DNA of 64,000 nucleotides from JBCBSZ01 sp039185015 (GTDB lineage Bacteria > Actinomycetota > Acidimicrobiia > Acidimicrobiales > Poriferisodalaceae): assembly GCA_039185015.1 (NCBI GenBank), contig JBCDAU010000012.1:62001-126000 (forward strand), read 5' to 3'. A program made the position numbers and the translations under genes. The notes beneath the pieces were generated by a model. It did no database searches. It had not been told where the DNA came from and saw nothing but the letters and a program-made list of their open reading frames with translations. Position 1 is the first letter of the stretch. Each line of letters begins with the position of its first letter. This document shows positions 18,658-26,627 of the stretch, piece after piece.

Positions 18658-19627
18658 CGACGACCTTGCCGGCGTAGGCGTTGGCCTCCATCCGCTCGTG
18701 GGCGGCGGGGAGATCCTCGAACGCGATGACCTCGTCGATGCCGGCCGCGTAGGTGCCGTCGGCGACGCGGTCGACGACCGCTTGGAGGGTTGCGGTGTCG
18801 TGAGCCGCGTCGAGCTCCTCGCTCGAGTAGAAGCCGACGTCGTCCCGAGCGAAGTAGCCGCCGACGGTCGCGGTCTCACCGGTCCCGTAGCTGTCGGCCA
18901 GCGAGCCGGAGACGCAGATGCGGCCGCCGTCGGCGAGCAGGTCGAGGTCGTCGGCGAGGCTGACGTCGCTGGCGATGGTGTCCACCACACCCGTGGCACC
19001 GTCCGGCCAGCGGTCCCGCACCGCCGCGACGACGGGGCCGTCGGCGACGAGCACCTCGGTGAAGCCCCGCTCGATCAGCCGATCCCGCTTCGACGCCGAT
19101 CTGGTGACGCCGATGACCTCGCCACCGTCCGCGACGACGATCTGGGCGATCGCCAGTCCGAGCGCCGAGGCACCCGGACGCACGAGCATCCTGACCCCCC
19201 GGCCGGACCCACCGGCGACCTGCACGGACCCCCACGCCGTGAAGAAGGTCTCGGGAACGGCGCCGAGCACCTCCCAAGCGAGCGTGGTGTCGAGCGGGAA
19301 CACGTTCGATCGGGGCACCGAGGTCTCCTCGGCGTAGGAGCCGTCGTACGCACGTCCCATCCCACCCATGGCGGCGGCGACCGTCTGCCCGACGGTGAGG
19401 CCCGTGCCACCGGCGTCGAGCACCCGACCGACGCACTCGATGCCGATCACCCGGGGGAACGGCACGGCGTCGCCGGAACCACCGGCCCTGGTGACGGCCT
19501 CGGCTCGGTTGAGTCCGAACGCCTCGATGCCGATCCGGACCCGACCGGGTTCGTCGACCGGCCTGGGCACCTCGCCCAGCTCGAGCACCTCGGGCCCACC
19601 GGGACGGCTGACGACGAACGCGCGCAT
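18647..19627 (-). CDS. Quinone-oxidoreductase-like MDR dehydrogenase
   Basis: A 326-aa medium-chain reductase. It has the GroES-like N-terminal domain (FGLNRAEAVTRAGG, FPRVIGIECVGRV) and a nucleotide-binding domain with the VRPGASALGLAIAQIV Rossmann segment. The structural- and catalytic-zinc cysteines are absent, as in NADPH:quinone oxidoreductases. It starts 1 nt after the stop of the VOC gene, so the pair is an operon. That operon faces a TetR gene across a palindrome, so the pair is probably repressed by that TetR and induced by a reactive carbonyl, quinone or xenobiotic. Confidence 0.92.
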   Translation of the reverse strand: MRAFVVSRPGGPEVLELGEVPRPVDEPGRVRIGIEAFGLNRAEAVTRAGGSGDAVPFPRVIGIECVGRVLDAGGTGLTVGQTVAAAMGGMGRAYDGSYAEETSVPRSNVFPLDTTLAWEVLGAVPETFFTAWGSVQVAGGSGRGVRMLVRPGASALGLAIAQIVVADGGEVIGVTRSASKRDRLIERGFTEVLVADGPVVAAVRDRWPDGATGVVDTIASDVSLADDLDLLADGGRICVSGSLADSYGTGETATVGGYFARDDVGFYSSEELDAAHDTATLQAVVDRVADGTYAAGIDEVIAFEDLPAAHERMEANAYAGKVVVRM

Positions 19628-19628
19628 C

Positions 19629-20024
19629 TCAGACCTCGCCGACGACGTGGCTGGAGTTCACCACGATCCGATTGCCCTCGGGATCGGTCAGGTCGAAGAT
19701 CCGGTGCGGAAACCGGCGGCGAATGGGTGTCGGCTCGGCCCCGAGGCCGGCGACGTGGTCGCGCATGGCTTCGAGGTCGTCGACCATCAGGTCGAGCGTG
19801 CCCTCCCCGGCCGGTCCGGAGGTGATGGCGAGGTGCGTTCCACCTCGGACCTCGAGGATGGCGACGCCGGGCATGCGTGCGACCCGTCGCATGCCGAGGT
19901 CGACGTAGAAGTCGGCGAGACGACCGACGTCATCGCCGGTGAGCGAGACATGTCCGAAGGCGATCGGCGGACGGCCGTCGTCGGTGTCGGAGGTGCGGGA
20001 TCGGGAGGCGAGGAGGCTGCGCAT
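19629..20024 (-). CDS. VOC-superfamily (glyoxalase/bleomycin-resistance-like) protein
   Basis: A 131-aa VOC protein. The fold is seen from FGHVSLTGDDVGRLADFY through EVRGGTHLAI to HRIFDLTDPEGNRIVV, the last being the usual C-terminal metal-Glu strand. It is the first gene of the two-gene operon with the MDR dehydrogenase. The first 20 residues are basic and precede the fold; the start may be slightly internal. The VOC-reductase pairing hints at detoxification, which is inference. Confidence 0.88.
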   Translation of the reverse strand: MRSLLASRSRTSDTDDGRPPIAFGHVSLTGDDVGRLADFYVDLGMRRVARMPGVAILEVRGGTHLAITSGPAGEGTLDLMVDDLEAMRDHVAGLGAEPTPIRRRFPHRIFDLTDPEGNRIVVNSSHVVGEV

Positions 20025-20037
20025 GCCCCATTCATAT

Positions 20038-20054
20038 CGAGACGAACCGTCTCG
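20038..20054. promoter_or_regulatory. Palindromic operator for the divergent TetR regulator
   Basis: CGAGACG-AAC-CGTCTCG is a perfect 7-bp inverted repeat with a 3-nt spacer. It lies in the 68-nt gap between the VOC/MDR operon and the tetR gene, which is the usual place and form of a TetR-family operator. Confidence 0.65.
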
Positions 20055-20079
20055 TCAACCTCGGAGCCACGATTTTCGC

Positions 20080-20085
20080 TACATT
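20080..20085 (+). promoter_or_regulatory. Leaderless-type -10 element TACATT
   Basis: TACATT ends 7 nt before the ATG of the TetR gene, so the transcript probably starts at or next to the start codon. Confidence 0.5.
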
Positions 20086-20092
20086 GTGACTC

Positions 20093-20677
20093 ATGACCAC
20101 CACCCGGCCGGTCGGACGTCCACCGGGCCCCCACGAGGACACCCTCGCCAAGATCCTCCCCGTGGCGCTGCGCTTGTTCCTCGACGAGGGTGGCGCCGCG
20201 CTCACGCCGACCCGGCTCCATCAGGAGACGGGCGTGGCGCGGGCGACGATCTACCGCAACTGGCCCGACGCCGCCGACCTGATCGAGGTCATGTTGAGTC
20301 GGGCCACCCAGCCACCGCCCGACGACCTGTTCACCGGCGAGCTGCATGCCGACCTCCACGCCGCAGCGGAGTTCCTGGTCTGGCGGTTCACCGACCGTCC
20401 AGCGCGGGCGTTCTTCGGCGCATGCCTCGACTCCGCCCGACACAACGAGCGCGTCGCCGCTGCGGCCGAGTCGTTCATCGCCGGCATCCTCGATCCGTTC
20501 CGTTCGGTGATCACCGATGCGGTCGAGCGGGGCGAGCTCGACGGTGATGTCGAACAGATGGTGAGCGAGATCGCGGGACCGCTGATCCTCGACCACGTCG
20601 TGCTCGGCAGGACCGTGACCACGGCCCGCGCACGCCAGATCGTCGACAACGTCCTGTCGTACTCCACGAAGTCGTAG
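20093..20677 (+). CDS. TetR-family transcriptional regulator
   Basis: A 194-aa TetR protein. The DNA-binding helices lie around residues 20-60, with the recognition helix in HQETGVARATIYRNWPD, followed by an all-helical ligand domain. The N-terminal RPVGRPPG arm is of the type that contacts the minor groove. It is divergent from the VOC/MDR operon with a perfect palindrome between them, so it most likely represses that operon and itself. The inducer is unknown. Confidence 0.93.
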   Translation: MTTTRPVGRPPGPHEDTLAKILPVALRLFLDEGGAALTPTRLHQETGVARATIYRNWPDAADLIEVMLSRATQPPPDDLFTGELHADLHAAAEFLVWRFTDRPARAFFGACLDSARHNERVAAAAESFIAGILDPFRSVITDAVERGELDGDVEQMVSEIAGPLILDHVVLGRTVTTARARQIVDNVLSYSTKS

Positions 20678-20695
20678 CCACCACCGAGCCTGGTC

Positions 20696-20701
20696 CAGAC
20701 T
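20696..20701 (+). promoter_or_regulatory. Leaderless-type -10 element CAGACT
   Basis: CAGACT ends exactly 6 nt before the GTG of the 2OG oxygenase gene, the same arrangement as at 6377 and 29415. Confidence 0.4.
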
Positions 20702-20707
20702 TCACCG

Positions 20708-21676
20708 GTGACCGATCGAGCCACTGCCGGGGCGGCCGCCGACCATCCGGACATCGACCTCGCGGAGCTCGATCGTGGACCCGCGGCGAGGCAGCGGACA
20801 ATGGCGGCGATCCGCTCCGCCTTCGAAGACGTCGGCTACTTCTACGCCGCCAACTTCGGACCGTCGCAGGCGTCGGTCGACGCCGTCTTCGAGCAGGCCC
20901 GCCGCTTCCACGACCTGCCCGACGACCACAAGCGCTCGGCGTTCCAGGACGCCGACGGATCGCAGCGAGGCTGGATCCCGCTCGGGACCGAGCCGGCCTA
21001 CGAGCCCGGCACCGTCTCCCGGTGCGAGTCCTTCGACCTCGCGATGGACCTGCCGGCCGAGTCGAGCACCAAGTTCGGCGGGCTCGGCGCCAACGTCTGG
21101 CCGGCTGACCTGCCTGGCTTCCAGGAGACCGTCTACGGCTGGTACCTCGAGGCCAGGGCTGCGGCACGTCGGCTGTTCGTCGCCTTCGCCGAGATGTACG
21201 AACTGGAGCACGACGCCTTCGCCCGATACGAGAGCGAGCGGGCGTCCTCGATGATGCGGCTGCTCCGGTACCCGTCTCGGGAGGTGGAACACCGTGGCCT
21301 GAACGTGGTGGGCATCAGCGCCCACACCGACTACGAGGCGTTCACGCTCATGGCGCAGACGGCGCCCGGGCTCGAGCTCCGCACCCGGAACGGCACCTGG
21401 ATCGAGCCGCCGGTCGTGCAGGATCGCTTCGTCGTGATCGTCGGCGACATGCTGGAGCGCCTCACCAACGGCGCCCTGCAGGCCACCCGGCACCGGGTCC
21501 GGGACACCGAGTGGGAGCGGTTGAGCCTCATCCTGTTCAACGCCTTCGATGCCGACGCCGTGATCGAGCCCTTGCCCGAGTTCTGCGGCCCCGACTCGCC
21601 ACCCCGCTACGCGCCGACCACGCAGGTCGACCACATCGACGCGGAGGTCAGCGCCGCCGTCGCCAACCGCAGCTGA
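20708..21676 (+). CDS. 2-oxoglutarate/Fe(II) oxygenase, isopenicillin-N-synthase family
   Basis: A 322-aa double-stranded beta-helix oxygenase. The iron ligands are H206 and D208 (AHTDYEAFT) and H262 (QATRHRV); R271-x-S273 is the 2-oxoglutarate-binding motif. The N-terminal DIDLAELDRG helix is the typical DIOX_N start. It hydroxylates or desaturates a small substrate that cannot be named. The TetR gene ends 30 nt upstream on the same strand, but the gene has its own -10-like element. A 93-nt gap follows before the convergent ATPase gene. Confidence 0.9.
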   Translation: MTDRATAGAAADHPDIDLAELDRGPAARQRTMAAIRSAFEDVGYFYAANFGPSQASVDAVFEQARRFHDLPDDHKRSAFQDADGSQRGWIPLGTEPAYEPGTVSRCESFDLAMDLPAESSTKFGGLGANVWPADLPGFQETVYGWYLEARAAARRLFVAFAEMYELEHDAFARYESERASSMMRLLRYPSREVEHRGLNVVGISAHTDYEAFTLMAQTAPGLELRTRNGTWIEPPVVQDRFVVIVGDMLERLTNGALQATRHRVRDTEWERLSLILFNAFDADAVIEPLPEFCGPDSPPRYAPTTQVDHIDAEVSAAVANRS

Positions 21677-21769
21677 CCGCCGATCCCGTCAGACCGGCCG
21701 GACGTCGATCGGTGCATCGACCTGAGCTGCGAGACGGCTGATGTCCTCCTCGTGCTCAGGTCGGTCACC

Positions 21770-24700
21770 TCAGCCCTCGTCGAGCGCCGCGACGATCCGG
21801 TCCAGCGCGGCGACGACCGGGGCCGACGGATCGGCGGCGGTGCGGGCCGCCCAGCGGTCGCAGATCTCCGCCCAGCGCTGCGCGTCCTCCGGTGACAGGG
21901 CATCCCGCAGGGCCCCCAGCGCCAGGAGGTTCTGCTCGGCCCGGTCGGTGAGCGTCTGCGCCTCGGAGGCGTAGTGCTCGTCGACCGCCTCGTCGAGCTC
22001 GTCCTCGGTCATCGCCGGCACCACCTGGGCGGCGATGCGGGCCATGTTGCGGTACGAGCCCTGGAGCAGGAACGGCGGCGCGACACGGTCCTCGTCGCTC
22101 GTCGCCGCCGAGGCGACGTAGGCGCCGTTGACCTGCATCAGGACCGCCTGCGCTCGGCGCACCAGCCGCAGCACCCGCACCGCCTCGTCGAGCTCACCCG
22201 GCTCCCACCGGTGGGCCAGCCCGTCGGTGGTGGGGGCCCGTCGGCCGTCGGCCATGGCCACCAGCGGCTCGACGTCGTCGAGGAGCCTGGCGGCGTGCGC
22301 CGCCAGCGCCGGAGTCGCCGTCAGGCTGTTCTCGACGTAGGAGAGCGCGAACTCGGCGGCGTACTCGTCGGCGACGTCGCCGAGGTTGTGGACGTCGGCG
22401 CGGTTCACGAGCATGTCCGGCAGCTCGAAACGGGCCCCGCCGGTGGAGTACGGGTTGCCGGCCATCACGACGGCGAAGCGCCGGCCCCGCAGGTCGAAGG
22501 TGCGGGACGCGCCGTCGACGACGCCCTCGATGCGGCGGGTCGCGTCCGCCAACGGGATGAACCGGGACAGCAGATCGGGACTCGTGAACTGGATGTCGTC
22601 GATGAACAGCAGGACGTTGCGGCCCATCTGCAGCGCCAGGTTGATCTTGGCCACCTCGGCCCGTGCGGCGGCATTCGGCGCATCGGCCGGATCGAGCGAC
22701 GTCGTCGCCGTGCCCAGCGCCGGACCGTTCACCTTGACCATCAGCATCCCGAGCCGATCGGCGACCCACGACATCAACGTGGTCTTGCCGTAGCCGGGCG
22801 GGGAGGTCAGCACGAGCAGACCAGAGCGGGCGAGGTCGGTGGCATCGACGGCGCCGATCTGCCGGGCCAGGTTCGTGCCGACGAGTGGGAGCAGCGCCCG
22901 GTCGATGAGGCGGTTCCGGACGAACCCGGCCATCACCTTCGGCCGATGCTCGTCGAGATCGACGGCGGCGCGCACCTCCTCGACGACGGCCTTCCGGGCC
23001 TCCTGGTAGGCCGGCCAGCGCTCGGCCATCCGCGTCAACTCGCCGCCGACGCGGTCTGCGAGCTCGTCGAAGCGCACCGCGAGCGAGCCGTCGGCGAGCT
23101 GTGGATGGTCGCCGACCAGACCCTCGACGGTGACCGTGCCGGGATGGCGGATCTCGCGAACGTCGACCTCGGGAGCGGCGAGCAACGAGGCGGCCTCGTC
23201 AACGTCGAACGCGAGATCCTCGAGCCCCTCGGCGCGCACCAGCCCCGCCACCCAGTCCCGGGCCACGAGGAAGCGGTCGACGGCAGCGTCGTTCGCCTCG
23301 ATGGCGAGCTCGAGCTCGCGACGGCCCTCCTCCCCCAGCTTGTCCCGGAGGCGGCGCACCAGATCGGCGGCGGTCGATGCTGCGGCCACGGCGTCGCCGT
23401 CACGGCCGAGCTCGTCCACCAGGAACGCGGCGACTCGATCGATCTCCGGCATGCCATCGAGGCCGGCGAGCTCCTCGACCACCTCGACTCGGAGACGATC
23501 GAGGCCGTCGGCGACGCCGACCCGCTCCTGAGCCGCGCGGGCGGAGCGGGCGCGGGCGACCAGCGCCGTGCGCTTCGCCTCGGTCAGCCCTCGCACGGCG
23601 ACACGACCCCACGCCCGGGCCGCACCGGGATGGCGCAACACCGGATCGGTCGCCCCGCGGGGCAGCACCGCACCGAGGATGCGGGCCGCGTCGTGATCGT
23701 GCACTCCGACCTCGTACCCCTCGCCGTGACGGCGCTCGGCCTCGGTCCGGCACCGGGCTGCGATCTGGTCGGGCACCGCGGCCGCCGACACGAGGTCGGC
23801 GAGTCCCTCGGCGCCTGCCGCGTCGACCACGGCCCAGGCCAGGTACTCGCCTCGGTAGATCGAGGCCGTCTCGGACGGGTGCGGTCGGTCGAGGAGGTCG
23901 GCGAACTCATCGAGTCGCTCCGTGACGTCGAGGCGGAACTCGGTTCCGGTGACCGCGACCTCGACGCCGCCGTCGGACGACGGCGCCAGCACGAGCTCGA
24001 CCGGTTGCGCGTTGGGGGCGAAGCGAGACCCACCGAAGGCGATCGCGCCGTCATCGGCCACGAGGTCGGCGGTGTCGCGGACCCGGCGTCGGGCCTCCTC
24101 TGCGGCCGCGGCGAGGGCCGACCGAACCTCGGCGGCCTGCCCGGTCTCGCCGAGGTCGTCGAGCTCGGTGGCCAGGTCGCGGACGCGGGCGACCATCTGG
24201 TCGGCGGCGAAGAAGCCGGCGATGCCGGCCTCGTCCTCGGCTTCGGCGGCACGTCGGGTGATCGTCACCAACAGGCGATCGGCGGCCTCGGCGATGCGGC
24301 GTGCCCGCCGGTTGCGTTCATCGACGAGCTCGGACCGGCGCGCGCCGAACGCCTCGTTGATCCGGTCACGGAGCTCCGCCACGCGGACGACGCGCTCGGG
24401 GTCGTCGGCGTAGCGGGCGTCGATGCGCTCGGCGTTGACGAGCAGACGGGCGAGCTCGGCGTCGCACTGCTCTGGGGTGGAGGCAGCGACCACGGCGCCG
24501 GACAACGTCTGTTCGACCAACGCGAGCTCGGCGTCGAACGCCTCGGCCGACTCGGCGTCGCGGCGGCGACGTTCCTGACCGTCGAGCACCGCCCGGGCGC
24601 GGTTGGCGGCGGCGGACACGTCGGCCACTCGTCGGACGATCCGCGTGCGCGCCGTCGGGTCGCCGCCGTCGAGCGAGGAGACCGCATCGACGACGGCATC

Positions 24701-26620
24701 GAGATCACCGGTGACCTCGTCGAGCCGCTCTGCGACGGCGGCGACCTCGGCGGCGGTCGGCGCAGACTCGCCCTCCGCGACGAGGCCGTCGAGACGGGTC
24801 GAGAAGTCGGCGAACGCGGTGTCGCTGTCGAGTACGGACGCCGCCCGCTCGGCCAGCTCGCCGATGGCGCCGTCGAGCCGCTCTACGAGCGCCCCGATCC
24901 GTTCGTCGTCGGCCTGCGGAACGTCCAGCAGCAGCGCGGCCTCGCCACGGGATCGCCGCAGCGCACCCAGGGCGGAGACGACCTCGGTCGGCGTCGATGC
25001 CTGCCCGGCGGAGTCGACGACGCGCTGCGCAGTGCGCTCGGCGTCGCCGACGGTGGTCTCCGCCTCGGCCTGCTGGCGGCGGACCTTGGCGTACTCGTCG
25101 ACGATCTGCCCGGCGGTGTCGACCACACCCCGGAGTCCCTCGTGGACGCCGGCAGCCTGCTCGTCGATGAGCCAGAGGTGGGTGTCGAGAGCGCGTCGGG
25201 CGGCCGAGATGATCGACTCCCAGGTGCGCTCGGACGGCTCGGCCTCCTCGACCAGGCGGGCGACGTCGTAGGCGTCGCCGAGACCGCGGACGAGGTCGGC
25301 GTTCCCGACGCGACGGACCCACGGGTCGCCCTCCTCGCTGCCGACGACCCGGTGGTCGGGATCGGCGAACGCGGTCTCCCACCACTGCACGGGGTGCACC
25401 ATCGAGGGCTCGGAGTCCTGCGCAGCCGCCCGGAAGAGCACCGTCGTCCCGTCGCCGAACGGTGCGAACCCATGGCACGGGATCAGCTGGGCGATCTCCT
25501 TCCGGACGAGGTTGTACGGCGCCAGGAGGTAGTCCCCGCCGTCCCGCTCGTGGAAGACGTACAGCACGTCCTCGCCGTTCGGAGCGACCAACGCCTCCTC
25601 GAAGATCATGTCCGTCGCGGCGACGTCGAACAGGCGCGTGCCGGTCGTGGCGAGGTGGTAGCCACCGGGGAACACCACGCCGTCACCGCCCGGGAGGACG
25701 CGGCACGCCTCCAGCACGGCGTCGACGCGGGTCACGAGCCGCGTGCGGCGACCCATCACGTAGCAGCGCTCGGGCTCGGCGTAGAGCGCGACACGCACGA
25801 GCAGCACCTCGCCGACGACGGCGTAGGCGACCGTGACGTCGGCCAACGACTGCCCGGGCACCTCGACCGCCTCATCGATCTCGATGCGGCCGTCGGGCCG
25901 TCCGTCGTCGACCCGCACCTGAAGTCGACCACCGCGAAAGCCGACAAACGCCTCGCCGCTCACCGACACGACCGGATGGGCGCCGGCGACCTGATCCTCA
26001 CGGGTGCAGGCGATCCAGTCGAAGTCCTGCGCCGGCGGCCAGACGTAGTCCCGATCGCCGCGGGCGTCGAGAAAGGTGACGGAGCCGTCCGGTTCGATCG
26101 CCCACCGGAGCACGGTGAGGTCGTCGAGGCGGTCGCCGATGCGGAACGCGGCGAGCAGCTGGCCGCCGGCGACGCGGAGGTCGGCGAAGCGGGCCTTGCC
26201 GTAGAAGCGATAGAGCTTGTCGAACTCCTCGCGGAACGCCGGGTCGGTGAGGAAGTTGGCCGGGTCGTCGGCGGCGACGGGCACGAGGTCGGGCGTGTCG
26301 CCGCCCGAGTCGACCCGCCGGTAGAGCGCGAGGACGTGCTCGGGCTCGATGCCGGCCAGGTCGAGCGACACGTTGTAGCCGAGCACGAGGAGGTCGCCGA
26401 CCCGGACGAGGTCACGGGCCTCGCAGGCGACCTCCGTCTGGAGCCGGTCGGAACCGAGCAGGCGCAGCGTCGATGAGCCGAAGGCCTCGGTGCGAAGCGC
26501 GTCGATGGCGGCCGCGGCCTCGCTCAGCTCGCGGGCGGTGGTGACGAGGCGCCGACGCAGCAGGTCGTAAGACCCGCCGGTCGGCGCCGCCCCCGGATCG
26601 TCGGTGGCGGTGTCGGTCAC
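21770..26620 (-). CDS. Giant flotillin-associated ATPase (DUF3686-type, AAA+)
   Basis: A 1616-aa protein. The N-terminal 500 residues are beta-rich and match the layout of DUF3686 proteins (annotated as DNA repair ATPases, though a repair role is unproven). Residues about 500-870 are helical and coiled-coil-like. A C-terminal AAA+ module carries Walker A SPPGYGKTT (1273-1281) and Walker B LLFIDD (D1341, D1342). There is no signal peptide or membrane helix. The GTG at 26620 is only 7 nt after the flotillin stop, so the two are co-translated and probably one complex. The ATPase likely acts on, or is recruited by, the flotillin scaffold at the membrane; this is inferred from the gene pairing. 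Confidence 0.88.
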   Translation of the reverse strand: MTDTATDDPGAAPTGGSYDLLRRRLVTTARELSEAAAAIDALRTEAFGSSTLRLLGSDRLQTEVACEARDLVRVGDLLVLGYNVSLDLAGIEPEHVLALYRRVDSGGDTPDLVPVAADDPANFLTDPAFREEFDKLYRFYGKARFADLRVAGGQLLAAFRIGDRLDDLTVLRWAIEPDGSVTFLDARGDRDYVWPPAQDFDWIACTREDQVAGAHPVVSVSGEAFVGFRGGRLQVRVDDGRPDGRIEIDEAVEVPGQSLADVTVAYAVVGEVLLVRVALYAEPERCYVMGRRTRLVTRVDAVLEACRVLPGGDGVVFPGGYHLATTGTRLFDVAATDMIFEEALVAPNGEDVLYVFHERDGGDYLLAPYNLVRKEIAQLIPCHGFAPFGDGTTVLFRAAAQDSEPSMVHPVQWWETAFADPDHRVVGSEEGDPWVRRVGNADLVRGLGDAYDVARLVEEAEPSERTWESIISAARRALDTHLWLIDEQAAGVHEGLRGVVDTAGQIVDEYAKVRRQQAEAETTVGDAERTAQRVVDSAGQASTPTEVVSALGALRRSRGEAALLLDVPQADDERIGALVERLDGAIGELAERAASVLDSDTAFADFSTRLDGLVAEGESAPTAAEVAAVAERLDEVTGDLDAVVDAVSSLDGGDPTARTRIVRRVADVSAAANRARAVLDGQERRRRDAESAEAFDAELALVEQTLSGAVVAASTPEQCDAELARLLVNAERIDARYADDPERVVRVAELRDRINEAFGARRSELVDERNRRARRIAEAADRLLVTITRRAAEAEDEAGIAGFFAADQMVARVRDLATELDDLGETGQAAEVRSALAAAAEEARRRVRDTADLVADDGAIAFGGSRFAPNAQPVELVLAPSSDGGVEVAVTGTEFRLDVTERLDEFADLLDRPHPSETASIYRGEYLAWAVVDAAGAEGLADLVSAAAVPDQIAARCRTEAERRHGEGYEVGVHDHDAARILGAVLPRGATDPVLRHPGAARAWGRVAVRGLTEAKRTALVARARSARAAQERVGVADGLDRLRVEVVEELAGLDGMPEIDRVAAFLVDELGRDGDAVAAASTAADLVRRLRDKLGEEGRRELELAIEANDAAVDRFLVARDWVAGLVRAEGLEDLAFDVDEAASLLAAPEVDVREIRHPGTVTVEGLVGDHPQLADGSLAVRFDELADRVGGELTRMAERWPAYQEARKAVVEEVRAAVDLDEHRPKVMAGFVRNRLIDRALLPLVGTNLARQIGAVDATDLARSGLLVLTSPPGYGKTTLMSWVADRLGMLMVKVNGPALGTATTSLDPADAPNAAARAEVAKINLALQMGRNVLLFIDDIQFTSPDLLSRFIPLADATRRIEGVVDGASRTFDLRGRRFAVVMAGNPYSTGGARFELPDMLVNRADVHNLGDVADEYAAEFALSYVENSLTATPALAAHAARLLDDVEPLVAMADGRRAPTTDGLAHRWEPGELDEAVRVLRLVRRAQAVLMQVNGAYVASAATSDEDRVAPPFLLQGSYRNMARIAAQVVPAMTEDELDEAVDEHYASEAQTLTDRAEQNLLALGALRDALSPEDAQRWAEICDRWAARTAADPSAPVVAALDRIVAALDEG

Positions 26621-26627
26621 CGGGCCG

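Noticed and set aside
21974..26476. Very long plus-strand open frame antisense to the giant ATPase (about 1500 codons)
   Set aside because: Low-complexity Gly/Arg/Leu/Val/His sequence with no fold signals; it mirrors the codon pattern of the real gene on the other strand, as expected in GC-rich DNA.
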